In this document: positions 7,981-17,309 of the stretch, piece by piece
Position numbering within the stretch: position 1 is the stretch's first letter
Layout of the letters: each line of letters begins with the position of its first letter
DNA from: an uncultured Flavobacteriaceae bacterium
GTDB lineage: Bacteria > Bacteroidota > Bacteroidia > Flavobacteriales > Flavobacteriaceae
Assembly (NCBI GenBank): GCA_913020295.1
Contig: CAJWAA010000001.1
Location: 234,052-298,051 of the forward strand
Length of the DNA: 64,000 bases
Direction of reading: 5' to 3'
Translations under genes and position numbers: made by a program
The notes under the pieces: model-generated
Told to the model about the DNA's origin: nothing
The model's input: only the letters and a program-made list of their open reading frames with translations
Databases searched by the model: none

Positions 7981-9424
7981 CATTCTTAGACGTATTTCGC
8001 TGCGAACCCAAATTTTTATCTCAATGATATTGTTGGTATTTATTGCCTGCCTTTTGATTTTGGCAGCAACCTTTTTCCAATATCAAAATGAGTCGATTGA
8101 TTACAATATTTTTCGATTGAATCGAAAGGAAAGTCAACTAAAAAAGCAAATTGATTATTTGGTCGAAAAAAATGATTTACTTAAAAAAAATGACAGCATT
8201 TGGTCTCGTTATAAAGAAGAATTTAGTGCAGTTATAAAAATTCACAATGTTAATTATTCAGTTTTTAATTTAGAGGGGCAACCCCTTTTCACTTCTTTTC
8301 TACCTTTAAAAATAATTGCCAATGACTATAGTTTGGAAGCCGATTTTTTGACTTCAATTTTAGAAAATTCAGATGGCCGAATACTGGAAAAAAACAACGA
8401 CGAAATTGGAAAATTTCAATCTTCATATAGTATACTTAAAGACAGTTTTGGCAATTCTTACGGGATATTGTTCTTTCCTTATTTTGAAGATGTTTCATTT
8501 TCTGAGAACGAATTGAATACTTTTCTCCAAAGCTTATATCAAATCTATCTATTGATGCTCGTGGTAGCGATTGTTATGGCCTATTTTATCTCTAGATACA
8601 TTTCCCGTTCACTTGAAACTTTCCGAGAAAAAATTGACCAAACTGGCCTTTTAAAAGAGAATGAAAAAATACAACTTAAAAATGCTCCAAGAGATATTGC
8701 AAGTTTGATCAATTCCTATAACAAAATGATTGATGAACTTGAAAAAAGTGCCACTTTGCTGGCGCGAACACAGAGAGAACAGGCTTGGCAAGAAATGGCC
8801 AAGCAGGTCGCCCATGAAATCAAAAACCCATTGACACCCATGAGACTTACGGTTCAGAATTTTCAGAGAAGGTTCTCCAACAATGATCCCGAAAATGCCA
8901 AAAAAATTGAAGAGTTTTCCCACACACTTCTGGAACAAATCGATACGATGAGTGATGTGGCCAATGCATTCTCAGATTTTGCTACGCTACCCAAACCCAA
9001 ACTGGTAATATCTGATTTGGTAAAAATTACACGTAGGTCTTTGGAAATTTTTGAAGGTGACATTATAGCATTTAAAACTTCAGATGATGAAATTAGATTA
9101 AGCTTGGACAGAACGCAATGGATCAGAGTGACCACAAATATTATCCAAAATGCCCTTCAAGCAGCTAAACAAGGTGAAAATCCCAAAATTCAAGTCTCCA
9201 TCAAAAAAGGAGATAAAAATGTAAAAGTTTTTTTCGCCGATAATGGGGTTGGAATACCCAAATCTATTCAATCAAAAGTATTTGAGCCCAAATTCACAAC
9301 CAAAACCAAAGGGATGGGCTTGGGATTGGGGATTGTAAAAAACATCATTGACTCACACAAAGGAAAAATAGAATATAACACCAGTGAAAGAGGTACCACT
9401 TTTATTGTTACTCTAAAATTGTAA
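7970..9424 (+). CDS. NtrY-like membrane sensor histidine kinase
   Basis: A 484-residue protein with a transmembrane helix near 15-40, a periplasmic sensor region of about 150 residues, a second helix near 190-210, a HAMP segment, the H box with phospho-acceptor His282 in QVAHEIKNPLTPM, and an ATPase domain with an N box (IIQNALQAA), DNGVGIP and a glycine-rich GMGLGLGIV. It resembles the NtrY group. The ATG at 7970 is preferred to the TTG at 7961; it overlaps hemJ by 11 bases. No response regulator lies nearby, so the partner is encoded elsewhere. What it senses is unknown. Confidence 0.9.
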   Translation: MSINILRRISLRTQIFISMILLVFIACLLILAATFFQYQNESIDYNIFRLNRKESQLKKQIDYLVEKNDLLKKNDSIWSRYKEEFSAVIKIHNVNYSVFNLEGQPLFTSFLPLKIIANDYSLEADFLTSILENSDGRILEKNNDEIGKFQSSYSILKDSFGNSYGILFFPYFEDVSFSENELNTFLQSLYQIYLLMLVVAIVMAYFISRYISRSLETFREKIDQTGLLKENEKIQLKNAPRDIASLINSYNKMIDELEKSATLLARTQREQAWQEMAKQVAHEIKNPLTPMRLTVQNFQRRFSNNDPENAKKIEEFSHTLLEQIDTMSDVANAFSDFATLPKPKLVISDLVKITRRSLEIFEGDIIAFKTSDDEIRLSLDRTQWIRVTTNIIQNALQAAKQGENPKIQVSIKKGDKNVKVFFADNGVGIPKSIQSKVFEPKFTTKTKGMGLGLGIVKNIIDSHKGKIEYNTSERGTTFIVTLKL

Positions 9425-9426
9425 AA

Positions 9427-10197
9427 ATGATAGGTAAATTGACATTGATTGAAGTTCAAGACAACATTGGATGGGTCAAAATTAATCGCGAAAAAAAACT
9501 CAACGCCCTCAACCGAGAATTGATTGACGAATTACATGAACGAATGGTGAATTTTCAAAACAATCCTGATGTGAAAGTCATTGTCATAACTGGAGGCGGT
9601 GACAAAGCTTTTGTCGCGGGGGCAGATATTTCAGAGTTTTCGAATTTTGGATTCAAAGAAGCAGCAGCAATGGCATGTCATGGAAATCGAGTATTGTTTG
9701 ATTTCATTGAAAAATTGGAAAAACCTGTTATTGCAGCAATTAATGGTTACGCATTGGGAGGGGGACTAGAACTTGCAATGTCCTGTCATTTGAGAATCGC
9801 TACCCAAAAGGCCAAAATGGGATTGCCCGAGGTTACGCTGGGAATTATTCCAGGTTATGGAGGAACTCAACGACTACCTGCTCTGATAGGCAAAGGCAAT
9901 GCCATGGAGATGATTTTGACTGGAGATATGATCGATTCTGAAAAGGCATTAAAAATGGGATTGGTTAATCAGGTAGTCCCTGAAGAAAAGCTATTAGAAA
10001 CGACCATCATTATGGCAGAAAGAATAATGAAAAATGCACCTAACTCAATCAAATGCGCCATTAAATCAATAAATTCAGCTGATGGGACCCCAAAAGGATT
10101 TCAAGAAGAAAATTTTCAATTTTCAAATTGTTTTGGTACATCTGATTTTCAGGAAGGAGTTACTGCTTTTTTTGAGAAAAGAAAACCAAAGTTTTAA
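9427..10197 (+). CDS. Enoyl-CoA hydratase/isomerase (crotonase family)
   Basis: A 256-residue crotonase-fold enzyme that probably hydrates 2-enoyl-CoA in fatty-acid or amino-acid breakdown. The oxyanion-hole segment is AFVAGADISEF (residues 61-71). Catalytic Glu115 in GGGLELAMSC and Glu135 in GLPEVTLGI have the 20-residue spacing of true hydratases. It starts 2 bases after the kinase stop and probably shares its transcript. Its stop overlaps the 3' end of the degraded plsC on the other strand. Confidence 0.93.
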   Translation: MIGKLTLIEVQDNIGWVKINREKKLNALNRELIDELHERMVNFQNNPDVKVIVITGGGDKAFVAGADISEFSNFGFKEAAAMACHGNRVLFDFIEKLEKPVIAAINGYALGGGLELAMSCHLRIATQKAKMGLPEVTLGIIPGYGGTQRLPALIGKGNAMEMILTGDMIDSEKALKMGLVNQVVPEEKLLETTIIMAERIMKNAPNSIKCAIKSINSADGTPKGFQEENFQFSNCFGTSDFQEGVTAFFEKRKPKF

Positions 10198-10919
10198 ATC
10201 TTTTGAATACCTTGGCTAATGATTTGATCTAGCATTTGTAATAAAGCATTAGGCTCTTGTTCACTAAGTTTGATGGTTGCCTTTACTTCCAAACTAACTT
10301 TAATTCCAATTGGAATAGGGAAATGTTCAAATTGGGCGAGCTTACATGAGTTATTTATACACAATGCAACTACGGTTGCACAGGCAATTTGTTCGAACAA
10401 TTTGAGCAAACCCTTTGAAAAAAATTTTTTCGATTGTCCATTTTTACATCAGGCTCCTTTGGGAAAAATTATTGCAGCCGATTGGTTTTTATGACTTTTT
10501 CTCCAAAGTCTTTTATTTTTGAAGGGTCAAAGCAGATATCTTAGGGATTATCAAAACTGAGTCTCCATAACGAAGGTTATAGGAGTCACATGGAGTTCCC
10601 CTGACTAATGAAGATTTACTAATCAATTTGACATGGTGTTTTCAGAAACACCAAATGGTTGGGGGTACATCATATGTGCTTTGGTGATTGGATACTATAA
10701 TTAGGGACCACTTGTCTGGCATTTTAAATGGGTTAGAGAATTCGAAACTCGCACCCAAAATATTCAGATACTTTAAGAAAAAAAGTTTAGCTAATCAACT
10801 GATTTTTTTTGTGCTTCGTATCCAAAAAAACGATAAAAAACCTGGATATAATGAAAAATGATCAGGGTATAAATGAACGTTAGGTAATACAGTAATGTAA
10901 AAGGGTAATAAAACTTTTT
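10194..10919 (-). pseudogene. plsC: Decayed 1-acyl-sn-glycerol-3-phosphate acyltransferase
   Basis: Reading the minus strand across frame breaks reconstructs a nearly full PlsC of about 240 codons. A membrane N-terminus ends GYEAQKKSVD; LFFLKYLNILGASFEF follows; then the HX4D motif VSNHQSTYDVPP; then YNLRYGDSVLI; then motif III as FPKG; then ATVVALCINNS and FPIPIGIKVSLEV. Disruptions: TAG at 10791-10793, a lost base in the T tract at 10778-10784, TGA at 10642-10644, a shift near 10520-10530, another near 10480, and TGA at 10449-10451. Both TGA codons stand where the family has Arg, as expected from CGA to TGA changes. No intact start is visible. The gene cannot make a functional enzyme; an active copy is presumably elsewhere. 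Confidence 0.87.
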
Positions 10920-10956
10920 TTAAAGGCAAAAACTTAGATTCACTTTTTGTAAATGA

Positions 10957-11370
10957 TTAATCACAAAACTCATCGAAAGCCTGAATCAAATTTTCTGCAA
11001 TTAATTGTGCAGTACGACCCTCAATGTGATGTCTCTCTATCATATGTACCAACTCCCCATCTTTAAATAATGCCAAACTTGGAGAGGAGGGAGGAAAAGG
11101 AACCATCTTGGCTCTTGCTGCATCGGTTGCATCACGATCTACTCCTGCAAATACAGTATACAAATGATCAGGAGTGTTGGAGTTATTTAATGAAATTCTA
11201 ACCGCAGGACGAGCATTAGCAGCAGCGCATCCACAAACAGAGTTTACAACGACAAGAGCTGTTCCTAATTTTGACATGGCAGATTCTACATCATCCGTAG
11301 ACAACAATTCTTTGAAACCAATGGTTGTCAACTCGTCTTTCATTGGCCTAACTATTTCTTCTGGATACAT
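10957..11370 (-). CDS. brxA: Bacilliredoxin BrxA/BrxB family (DUF1094)
   Basis: A 137-residue thioredoxin-fold protein with the family's CGC active site (Cys46-Gly-Cys48 in VNSVCGCAAANARPAV) in place of CxxC. In Firmicutes such proteins remove bacillithiol from mixed disulphides; Bacteroidota also make bacillithiol, so the same role is likely. It lies just upstream of the plsC pseudogene and is divergent from the DjlA-like gene across 102 bases. Confidence 0.92.
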   Translation of the reverse strand: MYPEEIVRPMKDELTTIGFKELLSTDDVESAMSKLGTALVVVNSVCGCAAANARPAVRISLNNSNTPDHLYTVFAGVDRDATDAARAKMVPFPPSSPSLALFKDGELVHMIERHHIEGRTAQLIAENLIQAFDEFCD

Positions 11371-11472
11371 ATTTAATTTTTTGGTAAAGATAAAAAACTC
11401 CCTATTTATTCAAGCGGGACAAACAATCTTTTATTGACATTTGTATCTTTACATCATCAATAGGACAAGCTT

Positions 11473-12192
11473 ATGATTAAGTGGGTTGCCGCTGTAATAG
11501 GTTATTCTTTTTTAAGGTTTCCAGGGGCCATTTTAGGGTTTGTGATTGGAGGTTTTCTTGAATTTTTATCCAAAAATACCATCCAAATCAGAACATCGTC
11601 TTTTGCTATCAAGCCAGAAACATTTCAATTGAATTTATTGGCTCTTTCGGCGTTGATTATCAAAGCTGATGGCAAAGTCCAAAAAAAGGAGCTTGACTTT
11701 GTAAGAAGCTTCTTCATTGGCCAATATGGAAAAGAGCGTGCAGATTCGATTTTTAAAACTTTCAATACTCAAATCAAAAACGAGACCCAACATCTCGAGC
11801 AACTGACACAGGTTTTTGTTCAGCAAACCGCCTATGAAACCCGTTTGCAGATTCTTCATTTTCTTTTTGGAATTGCGAATGCAGACGGTAATATTTCTGA
11901 TCTGGAACTGCAAAAGCTCTTACAAGTAGCTTCGGGAATGCGACTGCGCTTGCCGGATTTTGAAAGTATCAAAGCTATGTTTGTAAAAAATACTGATAAT
12001 GCATACAAAATTCTTGAGATTGATTCCAATGCCAGCGAGGATGAAATAAAGGGTGCCTATCGAAAGATGGCAAAAAAATACCACCCTGACAAACTCCGTG
12101 GACAAGATCCGGCAATGATTAAAGGAGCAGAGGAAAAATTCAGAGAAGTCCAAAAAGCATATGAAACATTGATGCGTCAAAAAAATAATTAA
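11473..12192 (+). CDS. DjlA-like membrane co-chaperone (TerB plus J domain)
   Basis: A 239-residue protein with an N-terminal membrane helix containing small residues ([16 protein letters not shown]), a TerB/DjlA-type helical domain at about 50-165 ([23 protein letters not shown]), and a C-terminal J domain at about 178-235 with the HPD motif in [14 protein letters not shown] domains stimulate DnaK ATPase, and DjlA presents it from the inner membrane to the cytosol. The client is unknown. The next gene begins 14 bases after the stop. Confidence 0.9.
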   Translation: MIKWVAAVIGYSFLRFPGAILGFVIGGFLEFLSKNTIQIRTSSFAIKPETFQLNLLALSALIIKADGKVQKKELDFVRSFFIGQYGKERADSIFKTFNTQIKNETQHLEQLTQVFVQQTAYETRLQILHFLFGIANADGNISDLELQKLLQVASGMRLRLPDFESIKAMFVKNTDNAYKILEIDSNASEDEIKGAYRKMAKKYHPDKLRGQDPAMIKGAEEKFREVQKAYETLMRQKNN

Positions 12193-12206
12193 AATTCTTT
12201 TATTTT

Positions 12207-12782
12207 ATGGAAAAGTTTTTGTTTTATTTCGATTTGGGCTTTGATCATGTACTTGACATAGCAGGATTGGATCACTTTTACTTTCTTGTAGCCTTATCAC
12301 TTCCATTTACTTTCAGGAATTGGAGAAAACTATTATTGTGGGTAAGTGTTTTTACTTTAGGACATTCTTTATCCCTTTTGATTACTCATTTTGATTGGAT
12401 AAAAATAGACGCAACATTGGTTGAGTTTTTAATTCCCTTAACCATCTGCATCACTTGTCTTTCAATACTTTTTCAAAAACAGCATAGCCATCTCCAAGGA
12501 AGTTGGATCAACATGATCACCTTATTTTTTGGATTGGTTCATGGTTTTGGTTTTGGACGATATTTTAAAATGATAGCTTCTGAGGGAGAGGCAATCCTGG
12601 GTCTTTTAAAATTTGCTTTAGGGGTTGAATTTGCCCAGATATTTATAGTGATATTTGTACTTTTGATCAATTGGTTAGTCATTACATTCCTTAAAATTCA
12701 AAGTCTCAAGTGGAAATGGGTTGTTGCTTCAATGGTGTTGTCTCAAGCCCTTTTAATGACCTCAAATAACTGGCCATTTTAA
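12207..12782 (+). CDS. HupE/UreJ family membrane protein
   Basis: A 191-residue membrane protein with about six hydrophobic segments. It has the family pattern of an early GLDHFYFL motif, FTLGHSLSLLI with a membrane-embedded His, and FGLVHGFGFG near the centre. HupE and UreJ proteins are associated with nickel or cobalt handling for hydrogenase and urease, but neither enzyme is encoded here, so the substrate is uncertain. Gaps of 14 and 15 bases to its neighbours suggest one transcript from the DjlA-like gene to the S41 protease. Confidence 0.82.
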   Translation: MEKFLFYFDLGFDHVLDIAGLDHFYFLVALSLPFTFRNWRKLLLWVSVFTLGHSLSLLITHFDWIKIDATLVEFLIPLTICITCLSILFQKQHSHLQGSWINMITLFFGLVHGFGFGRYFKMIASEGEAILGLLKFALGVEFAQIFIVIFVLLINWLVITFLKIQSLKWKWVVASMVLSQALLMTSNNWPF

Positions 12783-12797
12783 GTTAAATTAGCAAGC

Positions 12798-13223
12798 ATG
12801 TACTCAGAAAAGCAAAAAAGATACGATCAGGCCTACATGAAAATGGCTCAAACTTGGGGGGAACTTTCTCATTGTAAGCGTAAAAAAGTAGGGGCGTTGA
12901 TCGTAAAAAATAGAATGATAATTTCCGACGGATACAATGGTACCCCGTCGGGTTTTGAAAATGAGTGTGAAGACGAAGAACATTATACCAAATGGTATGT
13001 TCTTCATGCCGAAGCAAATGCAATATTGAAAGTAGCTGCTTCAACCCAATCATGTATGGGTGCGACTTTGTATATTACGCTCTCCCCCTGTAGAGAATGC
13101 AGCAAATTAATTCATCAAGCGGGTATCAAAAGAGTGGTTTACTCGCTGAGGTATAAAGACATTTCTGGTCTTAATTTTCTGGAAAAAGCAGGTGTAATTT
13201 TGACACAATTAGATTTACCCTAA
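12798..13223 (+). CDS. Deoxycytidylate (dCMP) deaminase
   Basis: A 141-residue zinc-dependent deaminase. The zinc and catalytic residues His70 and Glu72 are in VLHAEANAI, and Cys98 and Cys101 in SPCRECSKL. The N-terminal GALIVKNRMIISDGYNGTPSG is typical of the ComEB/dCMP deaminase group rather than free-cytidine deaminases. It converts dCMP to dUMP, supplying thymidylate synthase. Ribonucleotide reductase and dGTPase are also in this window. Confidence 0.92.
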   Translation: MYSEKQKRYDQAYMKMAQTWGELSHCKRKKVGALIVKNRMIISDGYNGTPSGFENECEDEEHYTKWYVLHAEANAILKVAASTQSCMGATLYITLSPCRECSKLIHQAGIKRVVYSLRYKDISGLNFLEKAGVILTQLDLP

Positions 13224-13238
13224 AAGCTAAACCAGCCT

Positions 13239-14822
13239 ATGAAAAAAAATATAGTTCTTTTTACTATTGTATTACTTTCAATTTCTATCGGTTATTTGTT
13301 GGGTACAGAAAAAAAAATTATGATGTCCTATCAGCAAAATTCATGGGGTATAAATAAACTGGAGCGATTATTGAAATACATCGAAAATGATTATGTGGAT
13401 AGGATTGACACAGACAGTTTGGTAGGAGAAGTTATTGAAGATATTGTCAGTCGTTTGGATCCCCATTCAATATATATTCCTTCACATCAAAGACAAATTA
13501 TTGCCGAGAATATGCAAGGAAACTTTTACGGTATAGGAGTCAGTTTTTTAATGTCTAAAGACAGTGTTGCAATAGTTCGAGTATTGGAAGGCGGACCGAG
13601 TGAAGCAGCCGGTGTGCTGGGAGGGGATCGGATTTTGATTGCCAACGAGGATACATTATTCAATAAAAACTACTCTACGGATAAGATCATGCAAACTTTG
13701 AAGGGAAAGCCTGGAACCTCAGTTGATTTAACAATCTACCGCAAATCGGAAGACAAAATGATCCAATTGGAAATGAAAAGGGGAAAAGTCCCCATACCCA
13801 GCGTTGATTCATATTATTTAATCAATAGAACATTGGGCTACTTGAAAATCAACCGCTTTTCACAAACCACCTTTGATGAATTTGACCGTGCCCTTAGCAA
13901 TTTACTATCAATGGGAATGGAAAAATTGATATTGGACTTGAGAGACAATCCCGGAGGTTATTTGCATCCAGCAATACAAATTTCAAATACTTTTTTACGT
14001 AAAGACCAAACAATTGTGATCACAAAAAGTAATATGGGAGAAAAGGCCAAATCATTAGCTGAAGGTGATGGAAATTTTCAAGAGGGGAACCTGGTTGTTT
14101 TGGTCAATGGTCAATCAGCCTCTGCTAGTGAGATAGTTGCAGGAGCAATCCAAGACAATGACAGGGGTTGGATTATTGGAAGGAGAACATTTGGTAAGGG
14201 TTTGGTACAGCAGCAAATGCCATTAGGGGGGGGCGATGCAATCCGTCTGACGATAGCAAAATATTTTACCCCTACCGGAAGATCCATTCAAAAACCCTAC
14301 AATGGAAACAGGGAAGATTATTATCAAGATCTAAACACTCGCTATCATAAAGGAGAATTGGCAGATGTAGAAAAAATTCCCATTGCCGATAGTTTGGCCT
14401 TTGAAACCCCTGGGGGTAGGACTGTTTTTGGAGGGGGAGGTATCATGCCAGATTTTTATATTCCAAACACTAACTCCGAGAAAGAGGAATGGAATTCACT
14501 AATCTTGGATTCAAATGTGATGAGTAATTTTGTTTTTGAAGAATTAGACAATTATAGGAATAAATTCAGAGGCTTTGAAATTGAGGATTTACTCAAGGGC
14601 AAATTTGAGGATATACTCCCTTGGCATGATTTGTTTTTGAGTTACTGCGCCAAAAAAGAATTTGAAGTTACGATTCAAGAGCAGGAAACATTGAGAGCGG
14701 TAAAAGCCTATTTGGGATTACAACTTTTTGGCGAAAACACTTTTAATCAAATTAAAAATGAGGATGATTTATTTTTGGAAACCGCTATCAATAAGATAGA
14801 CAGTTTGACCCGAAAAAATTAA
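13239..14822 (+). CDS. S41-family C-terminal processing peptidase
   Basis: A 527-residue periplasmic or membrane-anchored protease. Residues 1-22 form a signal or anchor helix. A PDZ domain covers about 95-180 (GIGVSF, GGPSEAAGVLGGDRI). The catalytic Ser295 is in NGQSASASE and Lys320 in RRTFGKGLVQ, with the 25-residue spacing of CtpA/Prc enzymes. The C-terminal 130 residues are family-specific. It starts 15 bases after the dCMP deaminase gene. Its stop overlaps that of the small convergent gene by 4 bases. Confidence 0.95.
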   Translation: MKKNIVLFTIVLLSISIGYLLGTEKKIMMSYQQNSWGINKLERLLKYIENDYVDRIDTDSLVGEVIEDIVSRLDPHSIYIPSHQRQIIAENMQGNFYGIGVSFLMSKDSVAIVRVLEGGPSEAAGVLGGDRILIANEDTLFNKNYSTDKIMQTLKGKPGTSVDLTIYRKSEDKMIQLEMKRGKVPIPSVDSYYLINRTLGYLKINRFSQTTFDEFDRALSNLLSMGMEKLILDLRDNPGGYLHPAIQISNTFLRKDQTIVITKSNMGEKAKSLAEGDGNFQEGNLVVLVNGQSASASEIVAGAIQDNDRGWIIGRRTFGKGLVQQQMPLGGGDAIRLTIAKYFTPTGRSIQKPYNGNREDYYQDLNTRYHKGELADVEKIPIADSLAFETPGGRTVFGGGGIMPDFYIPNTNSEKEEWNSLILDSNVMSNFVFEELDNYRNKFRGFEIEDLLKGKFEDILPWHDLFLSYCAKKEFEVTIQEQETLRAVKAYLGLQLFGENTFNQIKNEDDLFLETAINKIDSLTRKN

Positions 14823-15016
14823 CGTTTGATTTTTTTTGAAATCTTTATTGATATCATCAACAGTATTAAAAGTAAAAAAGCGCAAAGAGCTGCCATGATT
14901 CCAATGACCGCAATAGAACTTTTATTGGAAGAGGGGTCCTCCCAGTTGACTTGAGTAGCATTAAAAATCACCATTCCCAAAGAAAGTCCCATCAAAATTT
15001 TAATAAGTATTTTCAT
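14819..15016 (-). CDS. Small two-helix membrane protein
   Basis: A 65-residue protein with an N-terminal hydrophobic segment (LMGLSLGMVIFNATQV), a short polar loop with VNWEDPSS, a second helix (IAVIGIMAALCAFLLLILLMI) and a basic tail. The layout resembles small hypothetical proteins I recall from flavobacteria. It is convergent with the S41 gene. Function unknown. Confidence 0.65.
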   Translation of the reverse strand: MKILIKILMGLSLGMVIFNATQVNWEDPSSNKSSIAVIGIMAALCAFLLLILLMISIKISKKIKR

Positions 15017-15449
15017 CTGTTTTTAACTGTGTAAGTTGGTGGTAATAAAAAAAATTAAAAATATCCATCAGCATTCATTTTAGCTAGTCAAATACGTGCT
15101 TTGTAGATATAAAATTAATAAACTTAAGAATAAACGCATTACACTTAAACTACAATTTTAAATTTCTTGGTTGCAAAGGGCTTTTCAACTTTGGCCATCA
15201 AAACTAATCTAGAAACTTTCCAAACAATATTTATACCATGGATAATATGGGCTTTATCTAATCTTAATGTGGGTTTTAAAATGATAAGGTAATTTCCACT
15301 ACATCAATAACCGTAAAATTATAATACTTATAGTAAGAGTTTCTTTTAGGAGTTTGCCTAGAATTTTTTAAAGGTGACACTCTGTTGATACATTTTATGA
15401 TATTATGTTAAATTTGAGAATTATATAAAAAGCATAAATTTTAAATGCT
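15017..15449. other. AT-rich intergenic region, no gene seen
   Basis: 433 bases between the small membrane protein gene and the DUF3109 gene, which are divergent. I see no convincing reading frame, RNA gene or terminator. It must hold the promoters of both flanking genes, but no clear -33/-7 pair stands out. Confidence 0.6.
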
Positions 15450-16019
15450 ATGCTGAAAATTGACAATTCCTTGGTTTCGGAAGAAATCATTACTAAAGAT
15501 TTTGTTTGTAATCTGAGTGCTTGCAAGGGTGCATGCTGTGTTGAGGGAGAAGCAGGGGCCCCTATAGATAAAGAGGAAACTAAACTTTTAGAAAAACACT
15601 ATGATGCTATCGCCCCTTTTATGAATAAAAAAGGGAGGGCAGCCATTGAAAAACAGGGTAAATTTATACAAGTAGATGATGAGACTTTTGAAACCCCATT
15701 GGTTAACAATAAGGAATGTGCTTATGTAGTTTTTGGAACAAACGGAAGCACACAGTGTGCCATTGAAAATGCCTATCGAGCAAAATCAATCGATTGGAAA
15801 AAACCTATTTCGTGTCATCTTTATCCAATTCGTATTAAAGAATATTCTGAATTCTATGCCGTGAACTACCACCGCTGGCACATTTGTGAGTCTGGATGTC
15901 AATTGGGAGAAAGTTTAAAAATTCCAGTTTACCAATTTGTGAAAGATGCCTTAATCAAAAAGTTCGGAAATAAATGGTATTCAGAATTAGAAATGGCTGC
16001 CCTAGAAATTAATCAGTAA
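15450..16019 (+). CDS. DUF3109 family cysteine-rich protein
   Basis: A 189-residue protein with the family's N-terminal cysteine cluster (Cys20, Cys25, Cys29, Cys30 in VCNLSACKGACC) and later cysteines in NKECAYV, STQCAI, ISCHLYPIR and HICESGCQLG. This pattern suggests a bound metal or iron-sulphur cluster. DUF3109 proteins are widespread in Bacteroidota and of unknown function. An ATG five bases upstream gives an immediate stop, so 15450 is the start. It lies upstream of nrdB but 219 bases away. Confidence 0.88.
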   Translation: MLKIDNSLVSEEIITKDFVCNLSACKGACCVEGEAGAPIDKEETKLLEKHYDAIAPFMNKKGRAAIEKQGKFIQVDDETFETPLVNNKECAYVVFGTNGSTQCAIENAYRAKSIDWKKPISCHLYPIRIKEYSEFYAVNYHRWHICESGCQLGESLKIPVYQFVKDALIKKFGNKWYSELEMAALEINQ

Positions 16020-16238
16020 TGATCTGTCTTTACAAGGGTTAAGCGATTTTTTGTTTTTACATTTTATTGATTTTCAGCATTTTACAATATTTATTTATTT
16101 CTACTCTTAGTATCCAAATAAATAAAATTTGTTAAAAACTCGACCTGTTTGTGGAAAAGTATGTCTTTCATTTTTGATAACATTTTAGAATCTTTGTTGT
16201 GAACAAAATTCTATAATTAATCAAGAAAAGAGAATCAA

Positions 16239-17216
16239 ATGGCAGCACAAGAACCAATCCTCCAAGAAAATGAAAATAGATTTGTAATTTTTCCCATTCA
16301 ACACCACGATATTTGGGAATGGTACAAGAAGATGGAGGCTAGTTTTTGGACAGCTGAAGAGATCGACTTACACCAAGATTTAAGTGACTGGAATTCTAAG
16401 CTGAATGATGACGAAAAATACTTCATCAAACATATTCTAGCCTTTTTTGCCGCCTCAGATGGAATTGTAAATGAAAATCTGGCTGAGAATTTTGTCAATG
16501 AAGTTCAATACTCTGAGGCTAAATTTTTCTACGGTTTTCAAATAATGATGGAAAACATCCACTCAGAAACCTACTCTCTTTTGATTGATACCTATGTAAA
16601 AGACGAGGTAGAAAAAACAAAACTATTTAAGGCGATTGAAGTTTTTCCTGCCATCAAAAAGAAAGCTGATTGGGCTTTACGTTGGATTGAATCTGACTCC
16701 TTTGCCGAAAGGCTTATTGCTTTTGCAGCTGTAGAAGGTATTTTCTTTTCTGGCGCATTTTGCTCAATTTTCTGGCTCAAGAAAAGAGGATTGATGCCTG
16801 GCCTCACATTTTCTAACGAGTTAATCTCCCGAGACGAGGGCGTGCACTGTGACTTTGCCGTTCACCTTCACAATAACCATTTAGTAAATAAAGTTCCCAA
16901 AGAAAGAATTGAGGAAATCATTTTAGATGCTTTGAGAATAGAGCGTGAATTCATCACAGAATCTTTACCAGTCAGTTTGATTGGTATGAATGCCAAATTG
17001 ATGACACAATATTTAGAATTTGTAACAGATCGGTTGCTAATTGAGTTAGGTTGTGAAAAAAAACACAATGTCAGTAATCCGTTTGATTTTATGGATATGA
17101 TATCCCTTCAGGGTAAAACTAACTTTTTTGAGAAACGTGTTTCTGAGTATCAAAAAGCAGGCGTACTAAACAACGAAAAAGAAGAAACACAGTTTACCAC
17201 TGACGCAGACTTTTAG
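16239..17216 (+). CDS. nrdB: Ribonucleoside-diphosphate reductase, beta subunit
   Basis: A 325-residue class Ia small subunit that generates the tyrosyl radical from a diiron centre. Metal ligands and the radical site are visible: Glu105 and His108 in ENIHSETY with Tyr112, and a later ligand set in EGIFF and [13 protein letters not shown]. The [15 protein letters not shown] motif is the form found in eukaryotic-type class Ia proteins. The acidic C-terminal tail (TTDADF) is the expected docking peptide for the alpha subunit. nrdA follows after 93 bases on the same strand. Confidence 0.96.
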   Translation: MAAQEPILQENENRFVIFPIQHHDIWEWYKKMEASFWTAEEIDLHQDLSDWNSKLNDDEKYFIKHILAFFAASDGIVNENLAENFVNEVQYSEAKFFYGFQIMMENIHSETYSLLIDTYVKDEVEKTKLFKAIEVFPAIKKKADWALRWIESDSFAERLIAFAAVEGIFFSGAFCSIFWLKKRGLMPGLTFSNELISRDEGVHCDFAVHLHNNHLVNKVPKERIEEIILDALRIEREFITESLPVSLIGMNAKLMTQYLEFVTDRLLIELGCEKKHNVSNPFDFMDMISLQGKTNFFEKRVSEYQKAGVLNNEKEETQFTTDADF

Positions 17217-17309
17217 TTCGAATAGATCAGATGCCCCAACCAAATCAATTACCCCAATTAACTGGCCCATTTGGGTAGTTATTTTAATTTAAATTTATAA
17301 TAGATATCT

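Noticed and set aside
10270..10494. Plus-strand frame of 74 codons
   Set aside because: It is the antisense of the plsC remnant, whose reading is supported by family motifs.
10449..10644. TGA codons within an otherwise readable frame, suggesting selenocysteine or TGA recoding
   Set aside because: Both TGA codons replace conserved Arg positions of PlsC, and the same gene also has a TAG and several frameshifts. Intact genes in the window use TGA as a stop (for example hemH). Gene decay explains it better.
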